From Ruminococcus flavefaciens (GTDB lineage: Bacteria; Bacillota; Clostridia; Oscillospirales; Ruminococcaceae), in the NCBI GenBank assembly GCA_023662725.1, contig JAMPIL010000006.1, positions 1 to 64,000 on the forward strand: 64,000 nucleotides of DNA, given 5' to 3'. The number at the start of each line of letters is the position of its first letter. The first letter of the stretch is position 1. A model generated the notes under the pieces. It was not told the DNA's origin and ran no database searches. It worked only from the letters and a program-made list of their open reading frames with translations. Below are positions 32,683 to 40,976 of the stretch, one piece after another. A program made the translations under genes and the position numbers.

Positions 32683-33600
32683 TTGGCTTTATTTGATTAT
32701 GAAAGCGCCGGTCCAGGAATATCAAAACACGCTCCGAAGAAAACAGGAATACGTCTGTTTTTTGATATTTTTTTCAGGAAATTTTGGCAGCTTATGGAAG
32801 TAAATCTTATATACTTTTTGTTCTTTATTCCGCTTATGCTGATTTTAGGAGTTATAAGCGTCTTCAGCGATTACAAATTAATACTTATTCTATCAGGATT
32901 GCTTCTTTTACTGTTCGCTGTTACCATAGGACCTGCTACGGCAGGCATGACAAAAATAATGCGATGTTATATAACCGGAAAGCATACATTTGTAATAAGA
33001 GATTTTTTTCGTTCATTCAAGAATAATTTTAAAAAAGCAGCTTTAGTAGGGTTTCTTGACTGTCTGGTCATCGCTTCGGTAATTGCGTCTATAAAGGTTT
33101 ATCCTTGGATGGCCGAACTTTACAATGCCAAAATCATGTATCTTCCTATGACTATTGCGCTGAGCGTTGCGCTTGTTATCCTAATGATGAATTATTATAT
33201 TTTTCTGATGCTTACAGCAACCAATCTTTCACTAAAAAATCTTATAAAAAATTCTTTTGCTCTCGCTTTTGTAGCAATGAAAAGTAATGTCATCATTTTA
33301 TTAGTAACGATAGCGGTTATAGCAGGAATGCTTCTTATATTCAATTACGCTTTTCCGGTATTTATGCTTCTTCTTCCGTTTTTTCCGGCAGCGTTCCTTT
33401 GCTTTGTGACCTGTTTCAACAGTTATCCTGTAATTCAAAAATATGTAATAAACCCATATTATACAAGTATCGGAGAGATAAACCCCGAACTTGACGAAGC
33501 ATCCGACAAAGATGATGAAGAGGTTATTTTTGAAGATATGGGCGGTAAAGAAAAGCCAATTGAAAAGCGTAAAAAAACAAAAGGAAAAAGAATTTCATAA
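32683..33600 (+). CDS. YesL-like (DUF624) membrane protein
   Basis: The start is set at TTG 32683 because GGAGG lies 10 nt before it and the product then begins MALFDYESAGPGISKHAPKK, the usual opening of this family; the ATG at 32623 lies inside the preceding gene. The 305-residue protein has about six transmembrane helices and the characteristic FFRKFWQLMEVNLIYFLFFI (about 30-49) and GPATAGMTKIMRCYITG (about 85-101). The C-terminus is acidic and then strongly basic (KPIEKRKKTKGKRI). YesL-like proteins accompany polysaccharide-uptake genes in some Bacilli, but their function is unknown. A strong terminator follows. Confidence 0.82.
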   Translation: MALFDYESAGPGISKHAPKKTGIRLFFDIFFRKFWQLMEVNLIYFLFFIPLMLILGVISVFSDYKLILILSGLLLLLFAVTIGPATAGMTKIMRCYITGKHTFVIRDFFRSFKNNFKKAALVGFLDCLVIASVIASIKVYPWMAELYNAKIMYLPMTIALSVALVILMMNYYIFLMLTATNLSLKNLIKNSFALAFVAMKSNVIILLVTIAVIAGMLLIFNYAFPVFMLLLPFFPAAFLCFVTCFNSYPVIQKYVINPYYTSIGEINPELDEASDKDDEEVIFEDMGGKEKPIEKRKKTKGKRIS

Positions 33601-33608
33601 TTTATTTT

Positions 33609-33650
33609 GGCTGCCACAGAGAAGAAATAACTCTGTGGCAGCCTTTTTTG
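33609..33650 (+). terminator. Strong intrinsic terminator
   Basis: GGCTGCCACAGAG (33609-33621) pairs perfectly with CTCTGTGGCAGCC (33631-33643), followed by TTTTTT. Confidence 0.95.
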
Positions 33651-33699
33651 TAATAACTTAAAGAAACAATTATTTTATGAAAAAAATTTTAGAAAAGTG

Positions 33700-33728
33700 T
33701 TGACAATAGGAATTTTTTGTATTATAAT
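33700..33728 (+). promoter_or_regulatory. Consensus promoter driving a gene-free region
   Basis: TTGACA (33700-33705), 17 bp, TATAAT (33723-33728): a perfect consensus promoter. The next convincing start codon is more than 900 bp away (34644). Confidence 0.85.
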
Positions 33729-34643
33729 ATAAATAGAGATATAATAAAATTGTAGAACAATAAAAAAGGAAAACTAAACAAAACAAAAACAAAAACTAAA
33801 GTATTTATTGTTGGATAGACGTATTTGTTTTCTTTTAGTTATGATAAAATAACATAAAAATTCAGTTTATTTGTTATTCCGAGCGGTTACGGTTTGATAA
33901 TGTATCTTTCAGAAAAATATGCATACGCTTTGCAGAATCTCTGAATCATAGATGGAAACTGGAAATTTTGTGATTAGAATATTAAGCTACAAGAAAAGAT
34001 AAAACGTTTTTTATTATATTTTGTAATAATGTGATAAAAATATTCAAATTCATTACTTGTGAATGCTGTTGCATACGGTGGTTTACAGTGTTTGATTATT
34101 GGTTTGTTCTTTTTAAGATACGTCCCCGTACTGAAGGAGTCTTTATAAGGAATCCTCTAAGATAAACTCTGTTTTTATCGGATGCATTACGGTTTGTTTG
34201 AAGTGTATTGTTTTTCAGACAACAGGCTGAACGTAAAAAGTATAAAAATACTTATTTTGTAACACTGGTTGGATCTCGTTGCAAGAGAGGAACTATGTTC
34301 GTTCAAAAGAAACAGTATTTAAAGCAGTTAAATGCTTTGAAGTGCTTGTATGTTTATATGATTTTCTGTTAAGCTATGTTTGATAAGTGTACATCGCAAG
34401 TAAGTTTTCTGAACATATTGTCATGAATTTAATATAATATGAATTCAACATCGTGCTAAAGTAAAAAACAAATTATATGTGAGAACAACAAACAAATTTT
34501 CTTTCGCTGAATGCGTAAGGCTTTATTTTGCTGCGTGAAAAAATAAATACATATTTTCATAGGCACAAATAAACACAGTAACAAAGATATACAAACCGGA
34601 TAACCGGAAAAGTGCAGAACAAAACTATCGGAGGATACTAATA
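33729..34643 (+). ncRNA. Candidate long non-coding RNA or leader, about 0.9 kb
   Basis: No supported coding frame exists on either strand. The stretch starts at a perfect promoter and contains many short hairpins: TTCAG/CTGAA near 34214, AAGTAT/ATACTT near 34239, AAAGCA/TGCTTT near 34320 and CCGG-ATAA-CCGG near 34597. A partly repeated block resembling TTACGGTTTG...TGTAT...TTTCAG occurs at about 33886 and 34187. I see no intrinsic terminator inside it, so the transcript may run on into the gene at 34644 as a long 5' leader. No known RNA family is recognised by eye, and a decayed gene cannot be excluded. Confidence 0.4.
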
Positions 34644-35609
34644 ATGGCAAGACTTAAATGGGGTCGAGTCTTTGCTGCGATGTTGGTACTTTCGGGAACC
34701 ATATTTGCTGTTGACGGACTCCGAAGAGATCTTTTTAAATCAAATACAAACAGTATTACTGTTGTAGGCGATTTTGTAAACGGAAATTCTGTTGAAAAAG
34801 ATAATAGCAAGCAAATTGACGGGCAAATCCATCTTGGAAATGAGTCACAGTCAACTACCGTTTTTGAGGGCGTTCAGAACTTGGGATTTTCAGAGCTTTC
34901 AGTTACTCCCTCGCTTTTATCATCCGGTAAGCTTGTTATAATTAACGACGAATATCCTGCAGGTGAATCAACTCCTTCCGGAATGGTTAATCTGCTTAAA
35001 TATAAAAATGATTATTATAATGTTTTAAATGAATCTGTAAAGCTGAATGAAGAAGCAGCTGAGGCCCTTAATCATATGATGGCTGATTATCATGAAGCAA
35101 CAGGACTTACAGATTTTATCGTTTATGGAACAAATGATACTTTTACAGGAGATGGCTCTTGCTGCCCTGAATATTTCCCCGAATCGATAACGGGAAATAC
35201 TATCGACCTTGCTTTAAACGCTTACGGAGGCATTATTGCTTTTGATGGGTTTGATGAAGAAGGGTGGATTGTAAAAAATTGCGAAAAATATGGATACATA
35301 GTAAGATACCCTGAAGGAAAAGAGAACCAAACTGGTCATAAATTCTGCCCATGGCATCTTCGCTATGTTGGCGATGTTCATGCTGCAATTATGAGTGAAA
35401 AGGATTATTCTCTTGAAGAATATATCAACTTCCTTAAAAATTATAGTTATGACAATGTTTATTCATATATTTGCAATGGTATTGAGTATGAGATATACAC
35501 TTCATCTGCTATTGGCGACGTAGCATCTGCTCGTGTGCCTATTTCCGGAAATTATTCCGTTTCCGGAGATAACATCGGAACATACATCATTACAACTGTT
35601 AAAAACTGA
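34644..35609 (+). CDS. VanY-like protein lacking key catalytic residues
   Basis: The 321-residue protein has an N-terminal signal-anchor (about 8-24), a Ser/Asn-rich region and a C-terminal domain like VanY D,D-carboxypeptidases: LVIINDEYPAG (about 97-107), then PESITGNTIDL (179-189), YGYIVRYPEG and CPWHLRYVGD (235-244). In active VanY these are SEHxxGxAxD and EPWHxRYVG. Here the zinc-binding His is Ser181 and the catalytic Glu is Cys235, while Asp188 and His238 remain. It is therefore unlikely to hydrolyse D-Ala-D-Ala and may bind peptidoglycan without cutting it. CGGAGGA lies 10 nt before the ATG. The intact homologue at 48202 shows what is missing. Confidence 0.8.
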   Translation: MARLKWGRVFAAMLVLSGTIFAVDGLRRDLFKSNTNSITVVGDFVNGNSVEKDNSKQIDGQIHLGNESQSTTVFEGVQNLGFSELSVTPSLLSSGKLVIINDEYPAGESTPSGMVNLLKYKNDYYNVLNESVKLNEEAAEALNHMMADYHEATGLTDFIVYGTNDTFTGDGSCCPEYFPESITGNTIDLALNAYGGIIAFDGFDEEGWIVKNCEKYGYIVRYPEGKENQTGHKFCPWHLRYVGDVHAAIMSEKDYSLEEYINFLKNYSYDNVYSYICNGIEYEIYTSSAIGDVASARVPISGNYSVSGDNIGTYIITTVKN

Positions 35610-35629
35610 ACGAGTGTTAAATTGATTTC

Positions 35630-35655
35630 AGGCAGTCTGCGGACTGCCTTTTTTG
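35630..35655 (+). terminator. Intrinsic terminator
   Basis: AGGCAGTC (35630-35637), loop TGCG, GACTGCCT (35642-35649) and TTTTTT follow the VanY-like gene. Confidence 0.9.
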
Positions 35656-35703
35656 TAATATCGTAAGACTATTGTTCATATATTAGGTTGTGAGGTGATC
35701 TGT

Positions 35704-36837
35704 ATGATAAAAAAACTAATAATTGTTTTATGTCCTTTTTTGATTCTATTTTCCCTTATTTCGGCTGGAAAAAAGAATGAAGATGATACGGTGGCCTCAT
35801 CTTATATACTCATTGAATCCAACACGAAAACTGTTCTTGAGGAATACAACTCATGTAAAAGATTAAACGCCGGATATTTAAATAAGTTAATGTCTTTGCT
35901 GATTATCGCTGAAGATATTTCATCTGGTGAATATACACTTGACACTGAACTGACCGCTTCACAGTCGGTAAGTGGGATTAAGGGTTCATTGGTATGGCTT
36001 GAACCTGGGGACAAAATGAATGTTGAAGAACTTTTGAAAAGTGTTATAATTGGAAATGCCAACGATGCGCTAATCGTTCTCTCAGAACGTTCTGCCGGTT
36101 CAGCCGATGAGTTCGTTATGCATATGAACAGCCGTGCATTTGATCTTGGACTTCGTGATACAGCTTTTTTTTCGCCGTATGGTTACTATGATGAACGTGA
36201 ATATACAACAGCATATGATATAGCGATAATTTGCTCTGAATTATCAAAATACGATTTTTTGCAGCCTTATTTCAAAACCTGGAGAGATTTTGTTCGTAAC
36301 GGAACGGTTGAACTGGTAAATGAAAATACGCTTGCAAGAACTTATCAGCATCACGCCGGATTTAAAGCTGCTCATTCTGAAGAGTCAGGCTATTGCATTG
36401 CTGAATGCGGAAAAAATGAAGACGGAACAGCTTTTATTTCAGTTGTCCTTGGCGCCGAAAATGATGATGATTCTTTTAAAAAAGCAAAACAACTGATAAA
36501 TAGCGGTTTTAGTAATTATAAGGTGACTGATTCCTATTTTCCTGATGAAATGATTAAGCCAATAAGAGTAAAAAATGGCGAAGAATCCGCTGTTGAACTT
36601 ATTCTTGCCAAACAGGGAAATATTGTTGTTCCCAGGGGAACAAACTCACTTAGGATAATCTGCGTTTTCCCTGAATATCTTAATGCTCCGATAAAAAAAG
36701 AACAAAAAATCGGAACTGCAGTTTTTTATAATGGAAAAAAGATTGTTTTTGAAACTGATGTTATTGCAAAAAACGATGTAAAAAAAATTTCCTTTGGGTT
36801 TGTATTAGAAAAAATATTAGTAAATATGACAAAATAA
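35704..36837 (+). CDS. DacF/PBP5-like protein lacking all three active-site motifs
   Basis: The start is ATG 35704, 5 nt after GAGGTGAT. The 377-residue protein has an N-terminal hydrophobic segment (about 4-21) and the fold of peptidase S11 D-Ala-D-Ala carboxypeptidases, including ASSYILIESNTKTVLEEYNS, GSLVWLEPGDKMNVEELLKS and TAYDIAIICSEL, with a C-terminal beta-rich domain. The catalytic SxxK is YLNK (Tyr58, Lys61), SxN is NAN (118-120) and KTG is KAA (221-223). With the nucleophile serine gone it cannot act as a normal penicillin-binding enzyme. It may be a substrate-binding or regulatory pseudoenzyme. The last residues could form a membrane-associated helix. Confidence 0.8.
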   Translation: MIKKLIIVLCPFLILFSLISAGKKNEDDTVASSYILIESNTKTVLEEYNSCKRLNAGYLNKLMSLLIIAEDISSGEYTLDTELTASQSVSGIKGSLVWLEPGDKMNVEELLKSVIIGNANDALIVLSERSAGSADEFVMHMNSRAFDLGLRDTAFFSPYGYYDEREYTTAYDIAIICSELSKYDFLQPYFKTWRDFVRNGTVELVNENTLARTYQHHAGFKAAHSEESGYCIAECGKNEDGTAFISVVLGAENDDDSFKKAKQLINSGFSNYKVTDSYFPDEMIKPIRVKNGEESAVELILAKQGNIVVPRGTNSLRIICVFPEYLNAPIKKEQKIGTAVFYNGKKIVFETDVIAKNDVKKISFGFVLEKILVNMTK

Positions 36838-36891
36838 AACTGTTGAAAATATATCGAATGTACAAATGTTTGAATAATCTTGCAAAGGGAC

Positions 36892-36920
36892 TTGAAAAAT
36901 TTCTTAAAATATAGTATCAT
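36892..36920 (+). promoter_or_regulatory. Promoter of pgi
   Basis: TTGAAA (36892-36897), 17 bp, TATCAT (36915-36920). The -35 region and spacer (ACTTGAAAAATTTCTTAAAA) nearly repeat the pgk promoter at 58440. Confidence 0.7.
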
Positions 36921-36977
36921 AAAGATGGTAATTTATATTTGCACAGAGCAATCTGTACATATTGGAGGTAATTTTAA

Positions 36978-38312
36978 ATGTCTTTAAAACTTAACACCAA
37001 ATATCTGAAGGATTATATTAATTCTGATGAAATGACAGGTATCAAGGCGCAGATTGAAGCTGCGGCTGAATCCCTTCATAATAAAAGCGGTCTTGGAAAT
37101 GATTTCCTTGGATGGGTTGAACTCCCAACAAGTTACGATAAGGAAGAATTCGCAAGAATCAAAGCTGCCGCTGAAAAGATCAAGTCAAATTCCGATATTC
37201 TTATCGTAATCGGTATTGGCGGTTCATATCTCGGCGCAAGAGCTGCTATTGAGCTTCTTAAATCGCCTCTTTACAACAATATCAAGAAGGATACTCCTGA
37301 TATTTACTATGTTGGAAACAGCATTAATCCAAGTTATCTTAATGAGATAATCGCTCTTTGCGAGGGAAAAGATTTTTCCGTAAACGTTATTTCAAAGTCC
37401 GGTACAACAACAGAACCCGCTCTTGCTTTCCGTATTTTCAAGAAAATGGTTGAAGATAAATATGGTAAGGACGGTGCTAAAGAGAGAATCTTTGCTACAA
37501 CTGATAAGGCAAGAGGGACTCTTAAAAATCTTTCTGATGCTGAAGGTTATGAAACATTCGTTATTCCGGATGACGTTGGCGGACGTTTTTCTGTTCTTAC
37601 AGCTGTTGGTCTGCTTCCAATCGCTGTTGCCGGATGCGACATTGATGCTCTTATGAAAGGTGCTGCAAAAGCACAGGCTGATTTCTGTGCTGATTTTGAC
37701 AACAATGACTGTTATCAGTATGCAGCTCTTAGAAATATCCTTTACAGAAAGGGTAAGTCTGTTGAAATGCTTGTTTCCTACGATCCGAGTTTCGTTATGA
37801 TGTCTGAATGGTATAAGCAGCTCTTCGGCGAAAGCGAGGGCAAGGATAACAAGGGAATATTCCCATCAGCTGCTGTTTTTTCAACTGATCTTCACTCCAT
37901 GGGTCAGTATATTCAAGATGGTGCAAGAATTCTTTTTGAAACAGTTGTTGATATAAAGAACCCTAAAACGGATCTCTTCCTTGAGCCGGATGCTGAAAAC
38001 CTTGACGGTCTTAATTTCCTTACAAACCAAAATATGTCTGTTGTAAATAGAAAGGCTTTTGAGGGTACTGTTCTTGCTCATACTGAAGGTGGAGTTCCGA
38101 ATATTATTCTTGAACTTGAAGATATCACAGAAGAGAGCGTTGGATACATGATTTATTTCTTTGAAAAAGCTTGTGCAATTTCAGGTTATGTTCTAGGAGT
38201 TAATCCTTTCAATCAGCCTGGCGTTGAGAGTTATAAATCAAATATGTTCGCTCTTCTTGGAAAACCAGGTTACGAGGGCGCAAAAGCTGCTCTTGAAGCA
38301 AAGCTCGGTTAA
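36978..38312 (+). CDS. pgi: Glucose-6-phosphate isomerase
   Basis: The 444-residue enzyme interconverts glucose 6-phosphate and fructose 6-phosphate. [19 protein letters not shown] (about 72-90) and the phosphate-binding [19 protein letters not shown] (about 137-155) are diagnostic, as is [19 protein letters not shown] (about 202-220). [12 protein letters not shown] and the C-terminal [12 protein letters not shown], with its catalytic lysine, complete the family pattern. Length fits the compact Firmicute form. TTGGAGGT precedes the ATG. It is followed after 68 bp by a small P-loop gene on the same strand. Confidence 0.96.
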   Translation: MSLKLNTKYLKDYINSDEMTGIKAQIEAAAESLHNKSGLGNDFLGWVELPTSYDKEEFARIKAAAEKIKSNSDILIVIGIGGSYLGARAAIELLKSPLYNNIKKDTPDIYYVGNSINPSYLNEIIALCEGKDFSVNVISKSGTTTEPALAFRIFKKMVEDKYGKDGAKERIFATTDKARGTLKNLSDAEGYETFVIPDDVGGRFSVLTAVGLLPIAVAGCDIDALMKGAAKAQADFCADFDNNDCYQYAALRNILYRKGKSVEMLVSYDPSFVMMSEWYKQLFGESEGKDNKGIFPSAAVFSTDLHSMGQYIQDGARILFETVVDIKNPKTDLFLEPDAENLDGLNFLTNQNMSVVNRKAFEGTVLAHTEGGVPNIILELEDITEESVGYMIYFFEKACAISGYVLGVNPFNQPGVESYKSNMFALLGKPGYEGAKAALEAKLG

Positions 38313-38380
38313 TCCGGCTTAGCAATATATCTTAGCAATTAATATTTCACACTGCTGCACAGCAATGGAAGGAGTAAATT

Positions 38381-38788
38381 ATGATTAAACTTATTACAGG
38401 AAAAAAGGGTACAGGAAAAACTAAAATTCTTATCGAACAGATCAATGACGCTGTTAAATCTACAAACGGCAATCTTGTTTGTATCGAAAAAGGCGATAAT
38501 ATCAGACGTTCTATCAGCTTCAGAGTAAGATGGTGCGATACTGAAAGCTTTGCTATCGAGGGTTATGACGCTTTCTATGGTTTCGTTGCAGGTATGCTCG
38601 CAGGAAACTTTGATATACAGGATGTTTTTGTTGACGGAATCCTTAAAATCGGCGGACGCGATTATGACGCATTCGGTACTCTTCTTGAAAAACTGGACAA
38701 GCTTACAGGAAATGATGCAACTGTTGTATTTACAGTTTCTGCTGATGCAGAAGAACTTCCTGAGAGCGTTAAGCAGTTTATCAGATAA
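38381..38788 (+). CDS. Small P-loop NTPase-like protein
   Basis: The 135-residue protein begins MIKLITGKKGTGKTKILIEQ with a textbook Walker A GKKGTGKT (7-14). A possible Walker B is FVDGILKIGG or TVVFTVSAD near the end. It is half the size of usual ABC or AAA domains and has no recognised effector domain. Similar short proteins in Clostridia are sometimes labelled PilT-like, without support. GGAAGGAG precedes the ATG. It probably shares the pgi transcript. Function unknown. Confidence 0.75.
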   Translation: MIKLITGKKGTGKTKILIEQINDAVKSTNGNLVCIEKGDNIRRSISFRVRWCDTESFAIEGYDAFYGFVAGMLAGNFDIQDVFVDGILKIGGRDYDAFGTLLEKLDKLTGNDATVVFTVSADAEELPESVKQFIR

Positions 38789-38824
38789 TTTATAAGAAAA
38801 AAATTGCTTTTTTACAATGAACTA

Positions 38825-38853
38825 TTGACATATTGTGTCAATTAGTGTATAAT
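38825..38853 (+). promoter_or_regulatory. Consensus promoter of the yceD-rpmF unit
   Basis: TTGACA (38825-38830), 17 bp, TATAAT (38848-38853). A short inverted repeat TTGACA-TATTG-TGTCAA starts at the -35 box and could be an operator. Confidence 0.8.
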
Positions 38854-38883
38854 AAAATTTGTAATGCTCTAAGGATTTAAAAT

Positions 38884-39330
38884 ATGAAGATTTATTTAAA
38901 ACAGCTTTTCAATATTGTCGGAGAATCAAAAAATATTGAATATAGCATTGCGGCAGATGAATTATCTGATATAAAAGGATATGATTTCAGCTCGCCTGTT
39001 GAGATAAATGGAAGGATCTTTAATAAAGCCGGTATAGTTTATCTTGAATATTCCATTGATTTTTCCCTTTTTATCACTTGTGACAGATGTCTTAAAGAGT
39101 TAGTAAGGGCTTATCACTTTGATTGCGACCATATTGTCGTTCCTTCGATCAGCGGCGATAATGATGAATATATCGTTGCCGACAGTGAGAGCATTGAACT
39201 GAATGAAATTGCCGTTACGGATTTACTTCTTCAGCTTCCAACTAAAAATCTTTGCAAGAATGATTGTAAAGGTCTTTGTATGGTTTGCGGATGCGATTTG
39301 AATGAGTCCGAATGCAATTGTCTAAATTAA
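38884..39330 (+). CDS. yceD: YceD-family (DUF177) protein
   Basis: The 148-residue protein contains the DUF177 signature: LFITCDRCLKELVRAYHFDC (about 60-79) and the C-terminal LPTKNLCKNDCKGLCMVCGC with its four cysteines, likely a metal site. It is encoded 34 bp ahead of rpmF, the near-universal arrangement for this family. YceD is linked to 23S rRNA maturation and large-subunit assembly in other bacteria; a direct role here is by homology. Confidence 0.88.
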   Translation: MKIYLKQLFNIVGESKNIEYSIAADELSDIKGYDFSSPVEINGRIFNKAGIVYLEYSIDFSLFITCDRCLKELVRAYHFDCDHIVVPSISGDNDEYIVADSESIELNEIAVTDLLLQLPTKNLCKNDCKGLCMVCGCDLNESECNCLN

Positions 39331-39364
39331 ACTGAGCAGTGATGCTCTGTAAGGAGGTGCCATA

Positions 39365-39550
39365 ATGGCTGTACCAAAGAGAAAAACTTCCAAGGCAAGA
39401 CGTGATAAAAGACGTTCTGCTGTATGGAAGCTGGATGTGCCGGCAATGTCTAAGTGCGATAACTGCGGTGCGTACAAGGCTCCGCATAAGGTTTGCAAAA
39501 ACTGCGGTTTCTATAAGGGCGTTGAGGTTCTTAAGTTGGACGCTGAATAA
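39365..39550 (+). CDS. rpmF: Ribosomal protein L32
   Basis: The 61-residue protein begins [20 protein letters not shown] and carries the zinc-binding CDNC and CKNC pairs (about 31-34 and 44-47), so it is the zinc-dependent (C+) form. It is a structural protein of the 50S subunit. TAAGGAGGTG precedes the ATG at the ideal distance. An intrinsic terminator follows. Confidence 0.97.
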   Translation: MAVPKRKTSKARRDKRRSAVWKLDVPAMSKCDNCGAYKAPHKVCKNCGFYKGVEVLKLDAE

Positions 39551-39574
39551 TCAGCTTAACATGACTAATGAGAA

Positions 39575-39606
39575 GGAGAGGAGGAGTATTCCTTCTCTCC
39601 TTTTTC
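39575..39606 (+). terminator. Terminator after rpmF
   Basis: GGAGAGGAGG (39575-39584) pairs with CCTTCTCTCC (39591-39600, one G.U), followed by TTTTTC. Confidence 0.8.
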
Positions 39607-39625
39607 TAAGGCTGGAGCGATTTAT

Positions 39626-40927
39626 ATGATTAAAATAAATAATGTTATTACTGATTCTCCGGCGGATAAATGCGGCATTATCAAGGGAGATTTTCTCATT
39701 AAAATCAATCGGCATGAAATCAAGGATGTTCTTGACTATATGTTTTATGCCGCCGAAATCAATCCCACTATTGAAATATTGCGTGATTCGCAAACTTTAA
39801 GCTTTGTTGCAAAAAAAGATGAATACGACGATCTCGGCATTGAAGCTGAAACTTTTCTTATGGACAGCAAGCAATCTTGCAGAAATAAATGTGTTTTTTG
39901 CTTCATAGATCAGATGCCGCCGAATATGCGTAAAACTCTGTATTTCAAAGATGACGATGCACGCTTATCCTTTCTTCAGGGAAATTATGTTACTCTCACT
40001 AATCTTGAACAAGTGGATATTGATCGTATTATCCAGATGAAACTTAATATCAACGTTTCGGTTCATACAACAAATCCAGAGCTGCGTGTCAAGATGATGA
40101 ACAACCGCTTTGCTGGCGAAAAACTGAAATATATTCGTCAGCTTGCAGAAAATGGAATCAAGCTCAATTGTCAGATCGTCTGCTGTCCCGGACTTAATGA
40201 CGGCGATGAACTCAGACGCTCACTTCATGATCTTAGCGAGCTTATGCCAAATATAAGCAGTATGGCAGTTGTACCGGTTGGACTGACAAAGTTTCGTGAG
40301 AATCTTTTTCCGCTTAAAACTTTCAATAAAGAAACTGCCGGAGAAACTATCGACATCATTGAAGAATTTCAGTGTATTCTCCTTGAAAAATTCGGAACAA
40401 GAACCGTTTTTCCCTCGGATGAATTTTATCTTATAGCTGAAAGGGATATACCGCAAGCTGAGTTTTACGAGGATTATCCGCAGTATGAAAATGGTGTTGG
40501 AATGCTTCGTTCGCTTATGGATGAATTTGAAAATGCTCTTGAAAATGCAGAGTGGGAAGGTGAAAAACGTCATGTTTCTATCGCTACAGGATATTCTCCA
40601 TACCCGATAATAAGACAGCTGGCAGAAGCTGCAATGGAGAAATTTCCACTGCTTAAATGCGACGTTTATCCAATTCGCAATAATTTTTTTGGTGATTCTA
40701 TAACAGTTACCGGACTTATCACCGCAAAAGATCTTATCGCTCAGCTTAAAGAAAAAAATCTTGGGGAGGTTCTTCTTATTTCCTCGGCAATGCTTATGAT
40801 CAATTCTGATGTTTTTCTTGACGATTTGACAATTGCTGATGTTGAAGAAGCATTAAATATACGGATTAAATCAGTAAACAATGACGGTTACGACCTTTTG
40901 GATGCCATCATGGGTATTGAATGGTAA
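39626..40927 (+). CDS. DUF512 radical-SAM-like protein with PDZ domain
   Basis: The 433-residue protein has an N-terminal PDZ-like domain (about 1-60: ITDSPADKCGIIKGDFLIKI). A region with the cysteine motif SCRNKCVFCFIDQMPPNMRK (about 84-103) has the spacing of radical-SAM iron-sulphur ligands. The DUF512 domain makes up the second half (NNFFGDSITVTGLITAKDLI). It is conserved in anaerobic Firmicutes directly upstream of der, as here (49 bp), and its function is unknown; the der link suggests ribosome or RNA modification. TGGAGCG precedes the ATG. Confidence 0.88.
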   Translation: MIKINNVITDSPADKCGIIKGDFLIKINRHEIKDVLDYMFYAAEINPTIEILRDSQTLSFVAKKDEYDDLGIEAETFLMDSKQSCRNKCVFCFIDQMPPNMRKTLYFKDDDARLSFLQGNYVTLTNLEQVDIDRIIQMKLNINVSVHTTNPELRVKMMNNRFAGEKLKYIRQLAENGIKLNCQIVCCPGLNDGDELRRSLHDLSELMPNISSMAVVPVGLTKFRENLFPLKTFNKETAGETIDIIEEFQCILLEKFGTRTVFPSDEFYLIAERDIPQAEFYEDYPQYENGVGMLRSLMDEFENALENAEWEGEKRHVSIATGYSPYPIIRQLAEAAMEKFPLLKCDVYPIRNNFFGDSITVTGLITAKDLIAQLKEKNLGEVLLISSAMLMINSDVFLDDLTIADVEEALNIRIKSVNNDGYDLLDAIMGIEW

Positions 40928-40976
40928 TAATACTCTATATGCAAATACATTGAACAAAGAAAGGGGATGTTGTAAT

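Noticed and set aside
34456-34650. 64-aa minus-strand frame in the gene-free region
   Set aside because: It has no ribosome site, low-complexity hydrophobic composition and overlaps the start of the VanY-like gene.
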